Origin: a virus
Reading direction: 5' to 3' (one strand)
DNA length: 62,517 nucleotides
IMG/VR virus record: IMGVR_UViG_3300044797_000113
Span: 1-62,517 of that record
Made by a program: the position numbers and the translations under genes. Shown piece after piece: positions 15,374-24,353 of the stretch (the first letter of the stretch is position 1; each line of letters opens with the position of its first letter). The notes under the pieces were generated by a model. It was given only the letters and a program-made list of their open reading frames with translations, did no database searches and was not told the DNA's origin.

Positions 15374-17368
15374 TCAATCCTTTTGGGAGAACGCCGTCAC
15401 TTCGTCAAATCCTTTTATGTCGCTGCTTCCCAAGCTCTGCATCTCCAGCCCGAATCCGCCCTCCCGCGGCGGTTCGTCGCCTTTCTCGGTGTCCTTAGCG
15501 CGCGGCATCAGGTTCGCGGTCCCAAGCCTTGCCAGATGCACGACGCCTGTTACAGCGTCCGCCAAGTCAGGCGACGGGTTTCCGGTCCTGGACTTGTAGA
15601 CCTCCTTGGATTCGACGACCAGTTTCTTGGCCTTCCCCGTAGGTCGGCTCCCGCGGCGGCTTCCGAGCTCCTGAAATGTCTTCGGGTCCACCATCCGGCC
15701 AATCCCAATGATGTCGAACTCGCACAGTTTTCCGAACGCGTACCAGACCTCGGTCGCGATGCCGTCGTACATGTCGCACGGAAGCTGGCTGTCCTCCTCG
15801 GCAATTCTGGTGGACGTCGCGGACTTTCCGAAATGGATCCCGTAGGTCGGCGCAAAGTTGTCCCGGGTGTCGAATCCCTCCGTGGTTTCCAACTCGTCCA
15901 GGTCCGCCATGTTGAACGCGCCTACTTTCTGTTTCCACTGCCGGCGCACGATGTCGTGGGGTCCGGCGCCAAGACCGGTCATGTCGTCGCCGTAGTGGTG
16001 GGGTTTGATCGAAAGGTTTTTGTTCCGCTCCAGGACTTCATCGGCGAGCGACTGCGTGTCTCCGCGCTCCATGACGGCAGCTAGGTCGATCTGAATTTTC
16101 ATCGCCGGCTGGTCCAGCTTGTGTTCCTCACCATCGTATCCGCGCCAAGCGATTGCCCGGCCGGACCTCGCCACGCCGTAGGTCGGGCGGTCCCCGGTGA
16201 ACGCGTAGTCCGAGAAAGCAAACGTCTCCGTGGGCCCGTCGAAAATCCACTCGCGCTCCGAGCGTTGAAGATCCTTCAGGGCCACGATCGCCCGGGACGT
16301 TCCCTGCGGCGGGAATTTCCCGTAGACGTAGGTGTACATGTCCGGGTGCTCGGGGTCGCCGGAACACGCCTCCAGCCAATTCTTCACGCCCTCATGGGTG
16401 ACAAAGCCCGGGAAGATAACCCTCCGGGCGACGACATTCTCGTGAACCATCGCATTCAGGCTCACAACCCACCAACCGCGTTCAGAGCGCCATGCCTCGT
16501 CAGCCATGCTGATCGAGTCCCATCCTTTGATCGGTTTGCAGTTCTGGCCGAATGGAGAGTACGGGTCTTTGGGATTTGCGCAGACGATGAATTTGATGTG
16601 CTCAACGTCGCCTTCCATCACGGTCGAAAATCGGTTTGGTATCTCCGAGAACACGTTCTGGGCGACTTCCTGGCCCTCGTCGATAAGCGCCCGGACGCGC
16701 GACCGGGTTCCGAACATCGGATGCTCGGGCCGGGGTTTCGTGTGAACGCCTCGGATTTTGCCCTTCGACTGCGGACCGCCGGGAATCGTCAGTAGGAAAA
16801 TCCCCATGCCGCGTTTCTTGTCGAGCGAGATGGATTCGGCGTCGACGACGCCCGGGAGCGGCAAGACTGACTCAGAGTGCAGCCGAACCATGTCGGCATA
16901 GAGGTTTTTCTTCAGGTGGTCTTCGGTGTTTGACGAAATCTGCACGCGGGTCCACTCGGGGTCCAATACCCAGTCAAGTAATAGCCAGGCGCTTGGACTA
17001 AAGGTTTTTCCCAGCCCGCCGCCGCCAATGAAAACCATCATCCTTTCCGTGAAAAGCGAGTTCCACATTGACTGGACTCCGTGCGGCTCCGGCGTGAACA
17101 CGTCCTTCCCCCAAAGCATCAGCGCCGCGGACACGTAGTCGCGCCTGCCGAGGTGGTAATACAGGCAGGTCATCATCATCCCCACGAGGTCGCCGGTAGA
17201 CTGCAGTGGTTTCCCGTTCCGCGTCCTGGCGAACGCATGCCGGAATCCCTGATCCTCAAGTGCCGCGGAGGCTGCCGCCTCGATCGCCGGCGCGGATCCC
17301 GACTCCTTGAACTCGGCGAGTTTCGAATTGATCCTGCGAAGCCTCGAAAGGCTGGTCGCGTCAGGCAT
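15374..17368 (-). CDS. terL: Terminase large subunit
   Basis: 664 residues from the ATG at 17368 (a GTG at 17380 would add four). ATPase half: Walker A GGGGLGKT at 115-122, Walker B with catalytic acid in RALIDEGQE near residue 225. Nuclease half: first acidic residue in FSDYAFTGDRPTYG, second in HYGDDMTGLG, last in SPDLADAVTG. This is the full ATP-driven packaging motor with RNase H-like nuclease. It docks on the portal, which is encoded on the other strand about 1.1 kb away. The opposite orientation of terL to the other head genes is unusual. Confidence 0.95.
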   Translation of the reverse strand: MPDATSLSRLRRINSKLAEFKESGSAPAIEAAASAALEDQGFRHAFARTRNGKPLQSTGDLVGMMMTCLYYHLGRRDYVSAALMLWGKDVFTPEPHGVQSMWNSLFTERMMVFIGGGGLGKTFSPSAWLLLDWVLDPEWTRVQISSNTEDHLKKNLYADMVRLHSESVLPLPGVVDAESISLDKKRGMGIFLLTIPGGPQSKGKIRGVHTKPRPEHPMFGTRSRVRALIDEGQEVAQNVFSEIPNRFSTVMEGDVEHIKFIVCANPKDPYSPFGQNCKPIKGWDSISMADEAWRSERGWWVVSLNAMVHENVVARRVIFPGFVTHEGVKNWLEACSGDPEHPDMYTYVYGKFPPQGTSRAIVALKDLQRSEREWIFDGPTETFAFSDYAFTGDRPTYGVARSGRAIAWRGYDGEEHKLDQPAMKIQIDLAAVMERGDTQSLADEVLERNKNLSIKPHHYGDDMTGLGAGPHDIVRRQWKQKVGAFNMADLDELETTEGFDTRDNFAPTYGIHFGKSATSTRIAEEDSQLPCDMYDGIATEVWYAFGKLCEFDIIGIGRMVDPKTFQELGSRRGSRPTGKAKKLVVESKEVYKSRTGNPSPDLADAVTGVVHLARLGTANLMPRAKDTEKGDEPPREGGFGLEMQSLGSSDIKGFDEVTAFSQKD

Positions 17369-17441
17369 GAGCAGTGGCACGGTTGCTGGGCCTACAACTC
17401 TTTCGGCTTGCTGTCAAAGCCGGTTGCGGTCAGGTGAGGCC

Positions 17442-17624
17442 ATGCCTATTGTCGGTGGACCCATCCCGCAGGCGAACATCTTCAGCCGGCCGCTTGCGCC
17501 GAAGAACCCGGCAGCGGTTGCTGGCGCCAAGGCTTCGGCAATCACAGCGCCCGGCCAAGGGGTTCAGCAGTTTTCGCGGGACAAGAGCAGGCTGTTTGCT
17601 TCCAAGAAGCGGAGGAAATCGTGA
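17442..17624 (+). CDS. Small basic hypothetical protein
   Basis: 60 residues from the ATG at 17442, first gene of the rightward virion module, facing the terminase across a gap of about 70 bases. Pro/Ala-rich start and a strongly basic end (SKKRRKS). Its stop overlaps the next GTG (GTGA). No family recognised. Confidence 0.55.
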   Translation: MPIVGGPIPQANIFSRPLAPKNPAAVAGAKASAITAPGQGVQQFSRDKSRLFASKKRRKS

Positions 17625-18223
17625 TCCTGCCGCGGGGACGTGTTCCGCCAGGCCAATGGCATTTTCCGGTTTCCCCGGGAGTCGAGCTGAAAGCCGTCAC
17701 CGAGGAAAAGCTCTACGCAGCTATCCACGAGTACCGGGTTCGGAACAACGTCCCGATTGGCGACATAGAGCGGGACGTGAACGACTTTTACTGCACGACC
17801 TACCCATCGGCGTGCGTGAAGGAGTCCCACGAGTACGGAAACCAGCGCAGGGACTTCCCGCACTCCGAATCCATGCTGAACCGGGTATCCCGCTGGGCGT
17901 CGGGACTGTTGCGCGGCGCGCCGGCCGGCGGTTACTTTTTGGTCAGTCCGGAAGAGGCCGCGAGCCGGGCCCGGGTGTGCATGAACTGTCCGAAGAATGT
18001 TCCGTGGCGCGGAGGGTGCGCCGGCTGTTCAAAGTCCACGATCACAGTCCTCTACCAGATTCGGAAAACGAACCGGACGCCGTATGACGGGGCGTTGCAG
18101 GCGTGCTCGGTCCTTGGGTGGGAGAATTGCACCAGCGTTTGGTTGAGGGAAGGCACGATCCCGATTACCGACCAGCAGCGGCTGGCTGTTCCGACAAACT
18201 GCTGGCGGAGGGGGCTGCCGTGA
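17621..18223 (+). CDS. Cysteine-rich protein, probable zinc ribbon
   Basis: 200 residues from a GTG overlapping the upstream stop. The N-terminal half has an FYCTTYPSAC segment. Residues about 123-137 hold CMNCPKN...CAGC, a four-Cys zinc site, and further Cys residues follow near the end. It is translationally coupled to another Cys-rich protein. The pair lies just before the portal gene. I do not recognise the family; a packaging or transcription accessory is a guess. Confidence 0.65.
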   Translation: MILPRGRVPPGQWHFPVSPGVELKAVTEEKLYAAIHEYRVRNNVPIGDIERDVNDFYCTTYPSACVKESHEYGNQRRDFPHSESMLNRVSRWASGLLRGAPAGGYFLVSPEEAASRARVCMNCPKNVPWRGGCAGCSKSTITVLYQIRKTNRTPYDGALQACSVLGWENCTSVWLREGTIPITDQQRLAVPTNCWRRGLP

Positions 18224-18492
18224 AATTCGGATGGCGGATGATCCCGAATGCCGCGCGCGCGGCGTATCACGCGGGGGTGTACCTGTTTGCTGGGAGGCCG
18301 GTGTTGGCGCCGAAGGCCATCCGGGAGTTCCGAGAAAAGAAGTGTTTGGCGTGCAAATTTTACTGCGAGGGACAATGCTTGAAGTGTTTATGCGTCGCGG
18401 ACCTGAAGTGCGCCGTCGCATCGGAATCGTGCCCTGTATCGAAGTGGCTTGCCTTGACATCCGGGCAAGATAAGGCCACTAGCGAAGGCTAA
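18220..18492 (+). CDS. Small cysteine-rich protein
   Basis: 90 residues from a GTG coupled to the previous gene (GTGA). A dense Cys cluster (CLACKFYCEGQCLKCLC, then two more Cys) could bind two zinc ions. Basic N-terminus. Unknown role; its pairing with the upstream Cys-rich gene suggests joint action. Confidence 0.65.
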   Translation: MKFGWRMIPNAARAAYHAGVYLFAGRPVLAPKAIREFREKKCLACKFYCEGQCLKCLCVADLKCAVASESCPVSKWLALTSGQDKATSEG

Positions 18493-18503
18493 TCGCCTAT
18501 CAA

Positions 18504-20831
18504 ATGGCCGACGACGACACCGTTACCATAGAAGCCCAGAGCGACGCGGGCTCTGCGAATCCCATGCCGACAAGTGGGGCTGCGACGATCAACGCGCCCC
18601 AATTCGATGAGGCCGGGAATGAACTGAAGCTCGAGGCGAAGTCGATTTCAACAACCGCGCAAGCCTGGCAGATTTGCACAACTCTTGAGCAGAACAACCG
18701 TCAGCGCGCTCTCCGGACGGCGCAGATTCAGGCGATCCATGATGGCGAACCCCCAAAGTCCGCGGGCGCCCAGTCCGAGAAAGCCAAATCATGGGAGTCG
18801 AATTTCTCAAGCCAGTGGCTTGCAGGGATAGTCGGCCGCCAGGCCCAGCGTTTTGTCAACGCGATCATCCAGCAAATCTACCTGACCTATTCGCGGTTGC
18901 CTGACTCATACCCGGACGCGAAGTCGAAGTCGGACTTCATGCAGGCAAAGTTCACGCGGCTGGTGCGCTGTCAGCCGACGTACACGACGACGATCAACAC
19001 CCTTGCCGTGGAAAACGTCCTTCAGGGGTACACGTATGCCGTGTTTCTGGACCCGATCACCTCGAAGCCCAGGATGTTCAAGCAGGACCGTCTGTTTCTG
19101 CCCGAGCTGGCGCCGATGCACGCGAACGAATTGCAATTCTTCTGCTGCAAGGAGGATTACCGGCTCGACCAGTTCCTCGACCTGATTTCCGACGAAGAGG
19201 CCGCAAAGGACGCCGGGTACGATCTGGACAACTGCATGACGGCCGCGAACACGGCGACCATGCAGGATCCGCGCGAGGACGCGACGACTACCCAATACCG
19301 GAAGTGGGCGGACATGATCAACGAGGGGACGCTCGGCCTGTCCTACTCGAACACCGGGGAACGCGTCGTGAAGGTCTGGCTGCTGTTTTATCGGGAGTAC
19401 GACGGAAGCGTTTCGTTCTACATGATCCAAAGGGACAACGGCCTGAAGCTCCGGTTCTCCTTTAAGCTGTTCAAGAAAATGCAGGACGTGCTGGTGATGT
19501 TTTCGTTCGAGCCGGGCAACGGGTGTATCCATTCATCGAAGGGTCTTGGCCGGAAGCTGGCCGCGCTCGCGATGGTTAAGGAGCTGTTCCGGTGCGGCAT
19601 CGTCGACCTTGCCCGCGTGCAAATGCTGCTGGTCGTGATGACGGACGCGAAGGACCGGAACAAGATGGCGCCGCAGCTCATGTCGCCGTTTATCTACATG
19701 GACAAGTCGAACGCGATTTCCGTGACACAGTTTCCGGGCAACGCGCAGGACGCCAAGGTCGTCGACCAGCTTATCGACAACTGGGCGGAGCAGGCGGTAG
19801 GGGCATTCCTCGCTTCCCAGACCCAGGACCGGACGCCGGACAAGACGGCGACCCAGGTGAACATCGAGGCCAAGCGTGAGCAGGAAGCAGCCGACATTCA
19901 GCTTCGCCGCTGGCTGGACCAGTATTTCAGCCTCACGCAAGCCCAGCAAATTCGCGCGTTTTCGGATGAGAACATAGATCGCGCGGAGGGCATCGCGGAG
20001 AAAATCGCGAAGGACCCGACCGAGGATAAGCCCGAGATTTACGAAGGGTTTGAAGGGACCGAGCCGGAGATTCTTCGGACGCTGGTGGAAATTCTTCGCG
20101 GGCCGTATGATATTGACGGCGACCAGATCAAGGTCTGGCGGAGCACGCCGGCCAGCGTGTTCGCCCATGTTTCCGATGCGGTGATCCAGCAGGGGATCGA
20201 GGCCGTGTACGCTCAGTTCAAGGGCGACCCCAACGTGAACCAGCCAAAGCTGATCCAGAAAGTGATCGAGGGCCGGGTGGGTGCCGACGACGCGTCGGAG
20301 CTCGTCATTCCATCCGCGGACCAGACCGTCGTGTCGGAGGCATCGAATTTGCAGTACATGGAGGCGACGGCGATGCAGGCAAGCGGGTTCCCCATCAAGG
20401 CGAGCGCCCGGGACAACCACCTCATCCACGGCGCCGTTTGCCAGGACCTGCTGACGAAGCTCGCTCCGATTCTGTCGGCCATGGTGAAGCCGGACCCGCA
20501 CGAAATGCTGACGACCCAGCTCATCTACAACCACTTGGGCCAGCATCTCGAATTTGCCGCCCAGGGCATCGATGCAAAGAACCCGGCGTTCATCGAGTTG
20601 GAGAAATTCTGGAAAGGCTTCGGAAAGCAGCTTCGGCAGGTGATCCAGATTCAACAGCAAGCGGCGGTAGCTTCCGCCGTTGTCCACGCCAAGATTGCCG
20701 ACGAACGAGGACTGCTTCCTGTGGTTGGGCAGCCTGGCGGCGTGCAGCCTCCTGCGGGTGCTCAGGCGCCCGTTACCCCGATAGCCCAACAGCAGGCGGC
20801 GCAGCCCGCTCCGGTCCAAGCCGCAGCCTGA
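18504..20831 (+). CDS. Portal protein
   Basis: 775 residues, in the size range of P22-type and podovirus-like portals. N-terminal tail disordered; stem/wing-like regions contain NFSSQWLAGIVGRQAQRF and YREYDGSVSFYMI, with long helices in the C-terminal half (QAQQIRAFSDENIDRAEGI). The last 60 residues are Gln/Ala/Pro rich. Assignment rests on size, fold-like pattern and position: directly before a scaffold-like gene and near terL. The portal forms the dodecameric DNA gateway at one capsid vertex. Confidence 0.8.
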   Translation: MADDDTVTIEAQSDAGSANPMPTSGAATINAPQFDEAGNELKLEAKSISTTAQAWQICTTLEQNNRQRALRTAQIQAIHDGEPPKSAGAQSEKAKSWESNFSSQWLAGIVGRQAQRFVNAIIQQIYLTYSRLPDSYPDAKSKSDFMQAKFTRLVRCQPTYTTTINTLAVENVLQGYTYAVFLDPITSKPRMFKQDRLFLPELAPMHANELQFFCCKEDYRLDQFLDLISDEEAAKDAGYDLDNCMTAANTATMQDPREDATTTQYRKWADMINEGTLGLSYSNTGERVVKVWLLFYREYDGSVSFYMIQRDNGLKLRFSFKLFKKMQDVLVMFSFEPGNGCIHSSKGLGRKLAALAMVKELFRCGIVDLARVQMLLVVMTDAKDRNKMAPQLMSPFIYMDKSNAISVTQFPGNAQDAKVVDQLIDNWAEQAVGAFLASQTQDRTPDKTATQVNIEAKREQEAADIQLRRWLDQYFSLTQAQQIRAFSDENIDRAEGIAEKIAKDPTEDKPEIYEGFEGTEPEILRTLVEILRGPYDIDGDQIKVWRSTPASVFAHVSDAVIQQGIEAVYAQFKGDPNVNQPKLIQKVIEGRVGADDASELVIPSADQTVVSEASNLQYMEATAMQASGFPIKASARDNHLIHGAVCQDLLTKLAPILSAMVKPDPHEMLTTQLIYNHLGQHLEFAAQGIDAKNPAFIELEKFWKGFGKQLRQVIQIQQQAAVASAVVHAKIADERGLLPVVGQPGGVQPPAGAQAPVTPIAQQQAAQPAPVQAAA

Positions 20832-20832
20832 C

Positions 20833-21147
20833 ATGGCCGACGAATCACAGCAACCAGATAAGCCCCGCGAGGAACGTGAGCGGCAGTTGCATCCAAACTT
20901 TGCGGCTCCGGCCTTGGAGTTCGTCAACAGCCCGCTATGGCGGGAGTTCAAGCGCGTCCTGATCGTTCGCCGGCCGCAGGGCCCCGACCCCTCGGAGGCG
21001 GTCCATACCCAGGCCGCGCGCGGATTTCAGGTTCAGGCGATCCTGGACGTGATTGAACTTATCGACAGGCTGCCGCTTGAAATGGCTCAAATTGCTCCGT
21101 CTCTTGGAGATTTGATGCCGAAGGAACTCCTTGACCCGAAGGACTGA
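20833..21147 (+). CDS. Small head-module protein
   Basis: 104 residues, acidic and helical, with FVNSPLWREFKRVL and FQVQAILDVIELIDRLP. It starts one base after the portal stop and precedes the scaffold. Position suggests a minor capsid assembly factor. No motif gives a function. Confidence 0.65.
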   Translation: MADESQQPDKPREERERQLHPNFAAPALEFVNSPLWREFKRVLIVRRPQGPDPSEAVHTQAARGFQVQAILDVIELIDRLPLEMAQIAPSLGDLMPKELLDPKD

Positions 21148-21167
21148 CGCCTTCGACGACCCATCTT

Positions 21168-22667
21168 ATGCCCTCAAGAATCCAAGTTGCAGGAGAGTTT
21201 GACGCAGCCGGGTTTGAATCCGGACTTGCCGATCTAATCACCAAAGCTAATCCCGATTTCGACCTCGAAGCCACGCAGCAGGACGGTGCGCAATCTGACG
21301 CCGCCGCCGCCGAAGAGGCCGCGCGGAAGATCGTCGAGGAGGGAGCCGTCCTCAAGGATAAGCTCGATGACAAACCGGCCGCCACGCAACCCGAAGGCGA
21401 AACCGAGGGAGCGAAGGCCGAACGTGAGGCCGCCGAGGAAGCCGCCCGCGTCGCAGCCGAATCTGAAACCCCAGAGGCCAAGGCGGAACGCGAGCGCGTT
21501 GCAGCCGAGGAAAAAGCCAAGGCCGACAAGGCGAAGGAGGACGACCCCGACAAGGACCTGGAGTCCAGGACGAAGGAGCTCACCGATGGCCCGCACGTCC
21601 GCCCGAAGACGAAGCAGCTTGCCGAATTTCTGAAGGGCGAGGCGAAAACCGCCCGGGCGGCCCAGCGCGCACTTGCGAAGGAGAAAGCCATCCTCGAAGC
21701 CCGTTTGGCTGAAGCCGAGAAAGCCCGGCCAGCGACCGCCGAGGTTCCGAAGGAGATCACCGAGGAATTGGCCCAACTCCGATCCCGCGTCCAAGAGTTG
21801 GACGCCACACAGGATCCCGCCCTGGTCGCGAAGTTCGACAAGCCTGTTGAACGGAACCGACTGGCGATCATCGACACTCTGAAGCAATACGGATTGGGCA
21901 AGACGGAAGACGGGCAGGACGATCCGCAGGCCGTTACCGATTTGCAGGCGGCCGGACTGAGCTTCAAGACCCTCAAGCCGTTTCTGGACAAGATGGACGC
22001 CGAAGGGGAGGTCGACGCCGCCGAGGCTATTCGCGACGCCCTCCGGGAGAACATCCGGCTTTCTCGGGACAAGGTTGCCGAGATTCAGGCTATCAAGGGC
22101 AACGCGTCCCAGCGCATCCAGGCGCGCACCGAGGAGCAGCAAGCCCAGATCGAAGGCCAGACCAAGCGAATCACCGAGTATGCGAAGGTCGCCCTGGCCG
22201 CTGACCTTGACGCCATCAAGAAGGACTTCCCGGAGATGGATCCACCACCCAAGCCGTTGCCGACGGACTCGGTCGAGGTCGCGAACGCGAAGAAGGCGGC
22301 AATCGCCGCCTACGACCGCGAGCAAGCAGCGATCGGAGAAACCGTGAAGGGGTTCAGTACGGGCGGCCGCCAGGGCGAGGATCTGGTCAAGGCGCATGGC
22401 CGTCAGGTTGCCATGGCCGTACAGGCTGCGATTCTCAGCAAGCGCGTGGTCCCGCGGCTGCAGGCCACGATCAAGTCTCAGCTTGCCGAACTGACTTCCC
22501 TGCGCGAGCAAGTGAACAAGGGCCGGAAGGCCGCAGGAATCACCCGGGCCCATTCCGTTGCCGTGGGGTCCGGAACCGCGAAGGAAGGCGAGTTCACGAC
22601 TAAAGCCGAGGAATCGACCGCCGACGCTCTCGCCCGGTTCGCCAGGGGTCAAGGCCACGCCGCCTAG
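21168..22667 (+). CDS. Probable scaffolding protein
   Basis: 499 residues, highly charged, Ala/Glu/Lys-rich and almost wholly predicted coiled coil (residues about 40-190 and 300-460). Composition, absence of a catalytic motif and its place after the portal fit an internal scaffold. Unusually, the major capsid gene does not follow directly: a 9.6 kb glycan island is inserted between scaffold and capsid. Confidence 0.7.
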   Translation: MPSRIQVAGEFDAAGFESGLADLITKANPDFDLEATQQDGAQSDAAAAEEAARKIVEEGAVLKDKLDDKPAATQPEGETEGAKAEREAAEEAARVAAESETPEAKAERERVAAEEKAKADKAKEDDPDKDLESRTKELTDGPHVRPKTKQLAEFLKGEAKTARAAQRALAKEKAILEARLAEAEKARPATAEVPKEITEELAQLRSRVQELDATQDPALVAKFDKPVERNRLAIIDTLKQYGLGKTEDGQDDPQAVTDLQAAGLSFKTLKPFLDKMDAEGEVDAAEAIRDALRENIRLSRDKVAEIQAIKGNASQRIQARTEEQQAQIEGQTKRITEYAKVALAADLDAIKKDFPEMDPPPKPLPTDSVEVANAKKAAIAAYDREQAAIGETVKGFSTGGRQGEDLVKAHGRQVAMAVQAAILSKRVVPRLQATIKSQLAELTSLREQVNKGRKAAGITRAHSVAVGSGTAKEGEFTTKAEESTADALARFARGQGHAA

Positions 22668-22669
22668 CC

Positions 22670-23575
22670 ATGCTCGACCTAGTAGCGTTGCCGAAACGCT
22701 ATCTCGAGCAGATGGGTAGGCCGAGAGTTGCCGAGATAGCCGGGGTATCGGAAGCCGTGCTTTCCATGTGGCTCAAGCGGGAGGATTTTCCGCTGGCCGC
22801 AGTGCAGAAATTGCTCGAGGCGGACCCGACGCCTCTCCATGAGATTCAGCCGTTTTACACAAATCCGGTCCGGCATCCGAAGCTGCTGATCATCGTGCCG
22901 TGTATCCTGCCGCCGTTCATCGCGACGACGATGTGCCTGACGAAGATGCTGGACCCGGACATGCAAATCGAGACGGCGTCATGGAACTCGTTGTACCACG
23001 TTCGGAACATGGCGGCATCAAAGTTCGAGCGATCAGGCGCCGAATGGTCGTTCTGGTCGGATTCCGACATGATCCATCCCTGCGGCAACGCAGCTTGGTT
23101 CAAGGAAACAACGGAGAACCCCGGCATCCCTGACATGTTCGCCGGACTTCATACGATCTACCGGCTACTCAGCCACAAGAAGACATTAGTCAGCGTGGCC
23201 TATATCGGGAAGAAGCGGTTTGGACCGGCGCAGTTCCAAGGCGGCGGAACGCCGGAAGGCCAGCAATCGGTTGCCCGCGGACCGCAAAACCTACTGGTCA
23301 AAAAGGACTGGTCAGGCTTCGGCGGGATCCTCGTTCACCGGAGCGTCTTTGCTGCCATCCGGAACAAATTTCCCGAGCTTGAAGTCAAAGTGCCCCACAT
23401 CCGCGAGAAGCTGGGGTACGACTTCAGCTTTTTCAACCCCGTTGAGCAGGACTTTGGGGACGACATTTCCTTCTGTGCCCGCGCCAAAACTGCCGGTCAC
23501 GATCTTTTCGTCGATCTGGCCGTCATGTCCGAGCACATCGGGCTGCGGAGTTTCGGGTACAAGGATCTTCGATAG
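22670..23575 (+). CDS. Helix-turn-helix plus GT-A glycosyltransferase fusion
   Basis: 301 residues. Residues 1-50 look like an Xre/Cro-type helix-turn-helix (RVAEIAGVSEAVLSMWLKRE). From about residue 65 a GT-A-like domain follows: hydrophobic strand KLLIIVPCILPP, then SDSDMIHP around residue 130 as the metal/nucleotide-sugar DxD, and a late EQDFGDDISFCARAK, a typical acidic loop before the catalytic base. First gene of the glycan island, two bases after the scaffold stop. DNA binding by the N-terminal part is untested; it could instead be a structural helix bundle. Confidence 0.7.
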   Translation: MLDLVALPKRYLEQMGRPRVAEIAGVSEAVLSMWLKREDFPLAAVQKLLEADPTPLHEIQPFYTNPVRHPKLLIIVPCILPPFIATTMCLTKMLDPDMQIETASWNSLYHVRNMAASKFERSGAEWSFWSDSDMIHPCGNAAWFKETTENPGIPDMFAGLHTIYRLLSHKKTLVSVAYIGKKRFGPAQFQGGGTPEGQQSVARGPQNLLVKKDWSGFGGILVHRSVFAAIRNKFPELEVKVPHIREKLGYDFSFFNPVEQDFGDDISFCARAKTAGHDLFVDLAVMSEHIGLRSFGYKDLR

Positions 23576-24073
23576 CACGGTCGCGACTTCGCGGGGCAGG
23601 CTGGGGTTCCTGATCGGGGATGAGATCCATTCAGGAGGTATGAATCCGCAGAATACGTGCCATTCGTTTGGATTCCCTAGGTCGAGATTGATTTCGTCCT
23701 CCATCTTGGAATCCAGTTTGAAAAGCTGGTTCCCCTCAAAGTACCCTCCTTCGATCATGTGCCGCGCGAACGTCCGCCAGTCCGGCGTGTTCCGCCTGAA
23801 CTCCGGAGGGATCGAAACGGTCACGCGGTAAGCCGCCTTCCTGCCCGGGTACAGGCTGCTTCTGGGAGGGCCCATCGGCGAGTCCATGGGGATGAAATGC
23901 TTGTTTGTTGTCAGCCACTGGATGCCCCGCATATGCTTGAACGTATTCCGCTTCAAGTTGTGCGCGTCCGGGATCACCGCCAGGGCGAGTACGCCGTTTG
24001 CGATTCCAGTTTGTCTTGCGTCGATCAGATCGGCTTCGGAAAGGAAGTGGTAGAACGTCCAGGGTTTCGGCAT
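23312..24073 (-). CDS. Unrecognised protein, antisense overlap with the glycosyltransferase
   Basis: 253 residues from the ATG at 24073, the only leftward gene in the virion module. Residues 1-150 look genuine (WTFYHFLSEADL, GIQWLTTNKHF, NEWHVFCGFIPPEWI). The YHF...G...WLTT spacing faintly recalls ADP-ribosyltransferase-like phage and toxin proteins, at low confidence. The last 85 codons overlap the end of 22670-23575 in antisense; that part may be chance read-through. A palindrome (24076-24092) covers its start region. It may be an acquired single gene (moron). Confidence 0.55.
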   Translation of the reverse strand: MPKPWTFYHFLSEADLIDARQTGIANGVLALAVIPDAHNLKRNTFKHMRGIQWLTTNKHFIPMDSPMGPPRSSLYPGRKAAYRVTVSIPPEFRRNTPDWRTFARHMIEGGYFEGNQLFKLDSKMEDEINLDLGNPNEWHVFCGFIPPEWISSPIRNPSLPREVATVLSKILVPETPQPDVLGHDGQIDEKIVTGSFGAGTEGNVVPKVLLNGVEKAEVVPQLLADVGHFDFKLGKFVPDGSKDAPVNEDPAEA

Positions 24074-24075
24074 GG

Positions 24076-24092
24076 TTACGCAAATAGCGTAA
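24076..24092. promoter_or_regulatory. Operator-like palindrome, copy 3 (perfect)
   Basis: TTACGCAAATAGCGTAA is perfect on both arms (6 bases each, spacer AAATA). It lies between the leftward gene starting at 24073 and the rightward Xre-type gene starting at 24136, so it is well placed as the regulator's own operator. Confidence 0.7.
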
Positions 24093-24135
24093 CGACTCTT
24101 GACAGGGCAAGAGAAATTCGACAACTCTCGCACCA

Positions 24136-24348
24136 GTGACTCCCGAAGAGATCATCAACAAACGCTGCCTGCTTGGCCTTTCGCGTGCGGCATTTGCAAG
24201 GAAACTTGGCGTTTCCAAGCGAACGGTTGAGGGATGGGAGAGCGGTCGAATACCTTCCCGGACGGCCATCCTGTGCATCCGTCAGCTATTGCGTGACGCG
24301 AAACGGATCGCTGACGCCAAAGCGAGACAGAGCGCCGTCGCGCGATAA
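24136..24348 (+). CDS. Xre-family helix-turn-helix regulator
   Basis: 70 residues from a GTG. A classic HTH_3 fold: INKRCLLGLSRAAFARKLGV, then SKRTVEGWESGR with the recognition helix, and a basic tail. Small stand-alone regulators of this type bind short palindromes as dimers. The perfect palindrome 44 bases upstream, repeated at three other leftward gene starts, is the obvious candidate target. It is the only recognisable repressor-type gene in the genome, with no integrase or antirepressor beside it. Confidence 0.85.
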   Translation: MTPEEIINKRCLLGLSRAAFARKLGVSKRTVEGWESGRIPSRTAILCIRQLLRDAKRIADAKARQSAVAR

Positions 24349-24353
24349 ATCTT

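Noticed and set aside
19533-20951. 472-codon leftward frame opposite the portal
   Set aside because: Antisense shadow typical of high-GC coding DNA; Arg/Leu/His-rich with no motif, while the rightward frame is a clear portal.
21059-22658. Long leftward frames (337 and 474 codons) opposite the scaffold
   Set aside because: Produced by the Ala/Glu/Lys codon bias of the coiled-coil gene; low-complexity Ser/Leu/Gly products.
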